Below, one piece after another: positions 60,142 through 64,000 of a stretch of DNA of 64,000 nt. The notes beneath the pieces were generated by a model. That model searched no databases. It was not told the origin of the DNA and was given only the letters and a program-made list of their open reading frames with translations. How positions within the stretch are numbered: the first letter of the stretch is position 1; each line of letters begins with the position of its first letter. The position numbers and the translations under genes were made by a program. Source of the stretch: an uncultured Ignavibacteria bacterium (GTDB lineage: Bacteria; Bacteroidota; Ignavibacteria; Kapaibacteriales; Kapaibacteriaceae); the NCBI GenBank assembly GCA_903939735.1, contig CAJAIA010000020.1:36879-100878 (forward strand), read 5' to 3'.

Positions 60142-63100
60142 AGCTTCTCCCCCTCCTGCTGCTCTGTGCGGTTGTTGCATCAGCACAACCAACTCCTTCG
60201 TCTGACCAACTTGATCTTGCGTTTCGATCGATGCGCTTCCGCAACGTCGGTCCGTTCCGCGCAGGACGATCACTCGCAGTAGCCGGACATCCGGATCTGC
60301 AGCAGACGTATTACTTCGGAGCGACAGGAGGGGGCGTTTTTAAGACCGATGACGGCGGCGATACGTGGCGCGATGTGAGCGACACAACGTTCTCTACGTC
60401 GAGTGTGGGCGCTATCACGATTGCGCCATCCGATCCGAACGTGGTGTACGTTGGTATGGGCGAGACCGATATCCGCGGCAACATCTCGCCAGGCGATGGC
60501 GTGTATCGCACAACCGACGGCGGCACAACGTGGTCGCACTGCGGACTGCCACAGGCGCAGATGATTGCCGACATCGTAGTGCATCCAGACAATCCCGACG
60601 TTGTGCTGGTGTCGTCGATGGGCAATGTGTTCACAGCAAATGCCGATCGCGGAATCTTCAAGTCAATCGACGGTGGCAAGTCCTGGCGCAAGGTGCTGTA
60701 TCGCAACGACAGCACAGGCGGTATGACGCTGCGCATGGATCCACTGAATCCGCGCATCATCTATGCATCGCTCTGGCAAGCCTACCGCAACGCCCACAGC
60801 ATGAGCAGCGGCGGCGCAGGATCGGGTCTGTTCAAGAGTACCGACGGCGGCGATACGTGGAAGGAGATCACACGCAATCCCGGCATGCCGAAGGGTATGC
60901 TTGGAAAGATCAACGTGGATGTATCACGTGCGCAGCGCAATCTTGTGTGGGCAATGGTCGAGAACGAGCACGGCGGACTCTTCAAGAGCGTCGATGCTGG
61001 TGCTACGTGGCAGCGCGTCAACACCAACGCAGAACTCCGACAACGTCCGTGGTATTTCAATCATGTGTTTGCCGATCCCATGAATGCCGACGTTGTGTAC
61101 GTGCTCAATGTGGGCATGCACAAGTCGATTGATGGCGGTCGCAGCTTCTCGGGCATGGATGCTAACCATGGTGATTATCACGATCTATGGATCGATCCTC
61201 GCAACCCACGTCGCATGATCATCGCAGATGATGGTGGCGCTGTTGTGAGTGAAGATGGCGGACGTCACTGGACGGCAGATGATGTAGCTACTTCACAGTT
61301 CTACCACGTCACTGTCGATTCGCACTTCCCCTATCGTCTCTACGGCGCACAGCAAGACAACACAACGGTCTCGATCCCACACCGTTCAATAGGTGGCTGG
61401 TCGATCGAACGCAACGATTGGTACTCGGTAGCAGGCTTCGAGAGCGGCTACGTAGTGCCACATCCAACGAATCCCGACATCACATTCGGGGGCAATTACT
61501 CTGGCTACCTCGGACGGAAGTCACACACGCTGCAACAAGAACAAGACATCTCGGTGTATCCGAATAATCCAATCGGCGAAGGGGCGAAGGATCGCGGCGA
61601 ACGCTTCCAATGGACCTTCCCGATCGTGTTCTCACCACATGATCCAACGGTGATGTACACTACATCACAGCACGTGTGGCGCAGCACCAACGAGGGCATG
61701 AGCTGGTCGCGCATCAGCAACGACCTTACACGCAACGACACAACGAAGCAGATTCCATCGGGTGGTCCGATCACAAAGGACAACACGGGTGTTGAAGTGT
61801 ACAACACCATCTTCACGTTCGCAGAGTCACGCGTTGAAAAGGGCGTTCTATGGTCGGGCAGTGATTGTGGTCTGATCCACGTCAGTCGCGATAACGGCAC
61901 TACCTGGACCAATGTCACACCGAAGGGTTTGCCTGAAGCCCTTGTCTCAATCATTGAACCTTCACCACACAGCGCCGGCACAGCCTACGCAGCGATCAAT
62001 CGCTACAAGCACGGCGATGACGCGCCGTACATCTACACCACGACTGACTACGGTGCAACGTGGACACTCACAACTAAGGGCATTCCGAAGGGTGCCTTTG
62101 TGCGTGTTGTGCGCGAAGATCCGTTCCGCAAGGGGCTTCTCTATGCTGGCACTGAGCGCGGACTCTGCATCAGCTTCGATGCCGGTGCTACGTGGAGTCG
62201 CTTCCGTCGCAACCTCCCACTCACGCCGATTCACGATCTCGTTGTGCATCCCACAGAGAAAGATCTTGTGATCTGCACGCATGGACGCTCCTTCTGGATT
62301 CTCGACGATCTCACGCCACTACACAACTACAAGCTGCGAAGCACAGCAACCCTCGCTGCATATCCTCCACGTCACACCTATCGTGTGCAAGGGGGCTCGT
62401 GGTCGAGTCCAACAATGAACGTTGGTGAGAACGCGCCATCTGGTGTGCAGTTCCACTATCAGCTCAGCGACACAACATCGAAGGAACTTACGCTTACGAT
62501 TCGCACTGCCGCCGGTGATAGCATCGTCGGCTTCTCGAGCGCACGTTCACCGAAGGGCAAGCCCTTCGATGTCGACAACACGTTCTACCGCGACTCGCTG
62601 CATCGTGTATCAGACGAAGCCCTTACGCGCCATCGCGGTGGCAATCGCTTCGTGTGGGACATGCAGTATCCCGGTGCAGAGCCACTTGATGGCGCACTCC
62701 TCTGGGGTGGCGGCACGGAGGGTCCGCGCGCAATGCCTGGCACGTACATCGCCGAGTTCGCACTCGGCAGCGACACACAGCGCGTGCAGTTTGAAATCCG
62801 CATGGATCCACGTCTGACCACACCGCGTGAAGCACTGCAGGCGCAATTCGACCTGCATCAGCAGATCAATGCAACGCTCTCGCGCGTACACAAGACCATC
62901 GCATCGATTCGTACTGTGCGCGGATCGATTTCAACATTCCAACAGCGGATCAGCGATCTCGATACAGCTACAACGCGTGACATACGCGCCGACATGACAT
63001 CGATCAGTGATTCGCTCACGACAATTGAGAATGTCCTTGTTCAAACGAAGGCTGTTGCGTTCCAGGATCTTCTCAACTACCCTGTAAAGCTCAATAACAA

Positions 63101-63305
63101 GATCGCATCGCTTGCGAGCGTTGCTGCGAGTGCCGACCGACGTCCGACGCAACAGGTGTACGATCTCTTTGCAACGCTCAAGCGTCAAGCCGACGCACAA
63201 TGCGATCGCGTAGATGTAATCATCGCCAAGAACCTTGTCGACGTCAATGAGCGCATTGCTGCATTGAAGCTTCCAGCAATTGCGGGTCCGAAGAAGGACA
63301 AATGA
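60138..63305 (+). CDS. Secreted Vps10/sortilin-type BNR-repeat protein
   Basis: A 1055-residue exported protein (signal MKLLPLLLLCAVVASA). Residues about 45-720 carry many Asp-boxes (KTDDGGDTWRD, RTTDGGTTWSH, KSIDGGKSWRK, KSTDGGDTWKE, KSVDAGATWQR, TTDYGATWTL, SFDAGATWSRF) of the Vps10 or glycoside hydrolase 74-like propeller, and a C-terminal part (about 780-1050) that is beta-rich then coiled-coil-like. Large homologues are common in Bacteroidota and are often annotated as glycosyl hydrolases; catalytic acids cannot be confirmed here. Coupled to both neighbours by ATGA overlaps. Confidence 0.85.
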   Translation: MKLLPLLLLCAVVASAQPTPSSDQLDLAFRSMRFRNVGPFRAGRSLAVAGHPDLQQTYYFGATGGGVFKTDDGGDTWRDVSDTTFSTSSVGAITIAPSDPNVVYVGMGETDIRGNISPGDGVYRTTDGGTTWSHCGLPQAQMIADIVVHPDNPDVVLVSSMGNVFTANADRGIFKSIDGGKSWRKVLYRNDSTGGMTLRMDPLNPRIIYASLWQAYRNAHSMSSGGAGSGLFKSTDGGDTWKEITRNPGMPKGMLGKINVDVSRAQRNLVWAMVENEHGGLFKSVDAGATWQRVNTNAELRQRPWYFNHVFADPMNADVVYVLNVGMHKSIDGGRSFSGMDANHGDYHDLWIDPRNPRRMIIADDGGAVVSEDGGRHWTADDVATSQFYHVTVDSHFPYRLYGAQQDNTTVSIPHRSIGGWSIERNDWYSVAGFESGYVVPHPTNPDITFGGNYSGYLGRKSHTLQQEQDISVYPNNPIGEGAKDRGERFQWTFPIVFSPHDPTVMYTTSQHVWRSTNEGMSWSRISNDLTRNDTTKQIPSGGPITKDNTGVEVYNTIFTFAESRVEKGVLWSGSDCGLIHVSRDNGTTWTNVTPKGLPEALVSIIEPSPHSAGTAYAAINRYKHGDDAPYIYTTTDYGATWTLTTKGIPKGAFVRVVREDPFRKGLLYAGTERGLCISFDAGATWSRFRRNLPLTPIHDLVVHPTEKDLVICTHGRSFWILDDLTPLHNYKLRSTATLAAYPPRHTYRVQGGSWSSPTMNVGENAPSGVQFHYQLSDTTSKELTLTIRTAAGDSIVGFSSARSPKGKPFDVDNTFYRDSLHRVSDEALTRHRGGNRFVWDMQYPGAEPLDGALLWGGGTEGPRAMPGTYIAEFALGSDTQRVQFEIRMDPRLTTPREALQAQFDLHQQINATLSRVHKTIASIRTVRGSISTFQQRISDLDTATTRDIRADMTSISDSLTTIENVLVQTKAVAFQDLLNYPVKLNNKIASLASVAASADRRPTQQVYDLFATLKRQADAQCDRVDVIIAKNLVDVNERIAALKLPAIAGPKKDK

Positions 63306-63916
63306 GCACACAACGCATCATCCTTCTTGCGTTCACCGCGACTATCGCAATCCTCGGCTCGATGTTCTTCATCGATGTACCGTTGGCGAACTTCATTCAC
63401 AAGTTAGAGACGCCGTGGCTGCGATCTACAGGCATGGTACTTGAAGAGCTCGGCAAGTCGCACTGGGTTCTCGGGTACTGTATCCTTACGATTGCCATAG
63501 CATGGCGATCAATGCGCGACGTAGCGCATCGACACATCGAGTTCTTCCTCAGCGTTGCCATCAGCGGAATCGCAGCCAACATCATCAAGGTCATCGCGTG
63601 TCGTCCGCGGCCCATGCTCATGCTCACAGAAGGCATCACGCAGTGGGATCCACTCGCCTTCCGCATGGACTACCTCTGGAACAGCTTTCCGTCGGGTCAT
63701 GCAACAACAGGATTAGCCATCGCTATTAGTGGTAGTGCCGCATGGCCCCGCCTGCGCTGGTTCTTCTGGCCACTTGGTATTGCGATCGCGATTGCCCGCA
63801 TGATCGTCGACGCACATTACCTCAGCGATGTAATCGCAGGGTCGGTGCTGGGGGCGATGGTAGCTATCACCCTTCGCTCCGCTCGGGTGATGACGCGTGT
63901 GCGCAACGTGGGGTGA
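63302..63916 (+). CDS. PAP2-family membrane phosphatase
   Basis: A 204-residue integral-membrane phosphatase with the three PAP2 signatures: KVIACRPRP (K-x6-RP variant), SFPSGHATTG (PSGH) and RMIVDAHYLSDVIAG (SR-x5-H-x3-D). It probably dephosphorylates phosphatidic acid or undecaprenyl pyrophosphate at the inner membrane. The final 15 codons (TLRSARVMTRVRNVG) lie in the first copy of the 52-bp repeat, so the C-terminus seems to have been formed by it. Overlaps the Vps10-like gene by 4 nt. Confidence 0.9.
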   Translation: MSTQRIILLAFTATIAILGSMFFIDVPLANFIHKLETPWLRSTGMVLEELGKSHWVLGYCILTIAIAWRSMRDVAHRHIEFFLSVAISGIAANIIKVIACRPRPMLMLTEGITQWDPLAFRMDYLWNSFPSGHATTGLAIAISGSAAWPRLRWFFWPLGIAIAIARMIVDAHYLSDVIAGSVLGAMVAITLRSARVMTRVRNVG

Positions 63917-64000
63917 AGTCACCCTTCGCTCCGCTCGGGTGATGACGCGTGTGCGCAACGTGGGGTGAAGTCACCCTTCGCTCCGCTCGGGTGATGACGC
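63867..64000. repeat. 52-bp tandem repeat, at least 2.5 copies, cut by the window end
   Basis: Units begin at 63867, 63919 and 63971 and are identical as far as seen. Each contains the inverted repeat TCACCC...GGGTGA around TTCGCTCCGCTC, then GATGACGCGTGTGCGCAACG. The first copy encodes the C-terminus of the PAP2 phosphatase. The array continues past the window. Confidence 0.9.

Noticed and set aside
63867..64000. CRISPR array at the window end
   Set aside because: The whole 52-bp unit is identical from copy to copy, so there are no variable spacers; it is a simple tandem repeat.

Overview
The window looks like a chromosomal segment of a Gram-negative member of the Bacteroidota/Chlorobiota side of the tree, most plausibly a Kapaibacteriota (Ca. 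Kapabacteria)-like organism (inference). Supporting signs: several very long secreted proteins ending in type IX secretion (T9SS) sorting domains; a FISUMP-domain lipoprotein; a bifunctional phosphoglucose/phosphomannose isomerase; a TonB-dependent receptor; a MurE with the DNPR meso-diaminopimelate motif; and recurrent TA-NN-TTTG promoter boxes, the -7 element known from Bacteroidota. Genes are dense, often overlap by 4 nt (ATGA), and lie on both strands. There is no rRNA and no CRISPR array; I found one tRNA (Arg, CCG).

Layout. 1-12.6 kb is housekeeping: aldehyde dehydrogenase (cut by the window edge), TerC-type membrane protein, sugar-phosphate isomerase, bS21, MurE, Nudix hydrolase, a dihydroorotate dehydrogenase-like enzyme, AMP nucleosidase, PhoD-like phosphodiesterase, malic enzyme, and an outer-membrane/TolB-like pair. 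12.6-19.5 kb is an accessory region: a T9SS protein, then a patchwork of selD 3' fragments, repeated gene-tail remnants and a decayed IS256-type transposase, with three genes for exported proteins between them. 20.1-23.9 kb is the selD-selU-exonuclease/UvrC-like operon, from which the selD fragments derive. 23.9-27.2 kb is a probable metal-uptake operon (small His/Cys protein, TonB receptor, His-rich lipoprotein). 27.2-29.4 kb holds a quinone-oxidoreductase-type dehydrogenase and an RsmB-like rRNA methyltransferase. 29.4-38.1 kb encodes envelope and secreted proteins (1024-residue T9SS protein, HtrA-like protease, lipoprotein, beta-barrel, M1 peptidase). 38.2-38.9 kb is a PIN/Phd toxin-antitoxin pair. 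39-50.4 kb holds a Tat-exported flavoprotein, a beta-barrel, the FISUMP lipoprotein, a 2167-residue T9SS protein and a propeller-like T9SS protein. 50.4-58.6 kb has the tRNA, an orphan antitoxin-like gene, an AlkB/LLM monooxygenase operon, a SurA-like chaperone, a HAD hydrolase, a TPR histidine kinase and an MFS transporter. 58.9-64 kb is an operon for two secreted propeller proteins and a PAP2 phosphatase, ending in a 52-bp tandem repeat.

The most unusual structure is the selD array (14946-21195). The intact selD has a different C-terminus from an orphaned fragment 5 kb downstream. The seven base differences in their shared core are all synonymous, and every remnant joins selD at the same 19-bp sequence. 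This points to repeated integration or allele replacement at selD, with exported-protein genes as cargo, rather than simple tandem duplication. A second theme is probable leaderless transcription: at many genes the -7 box lies only 4-6 bp from the start codon.
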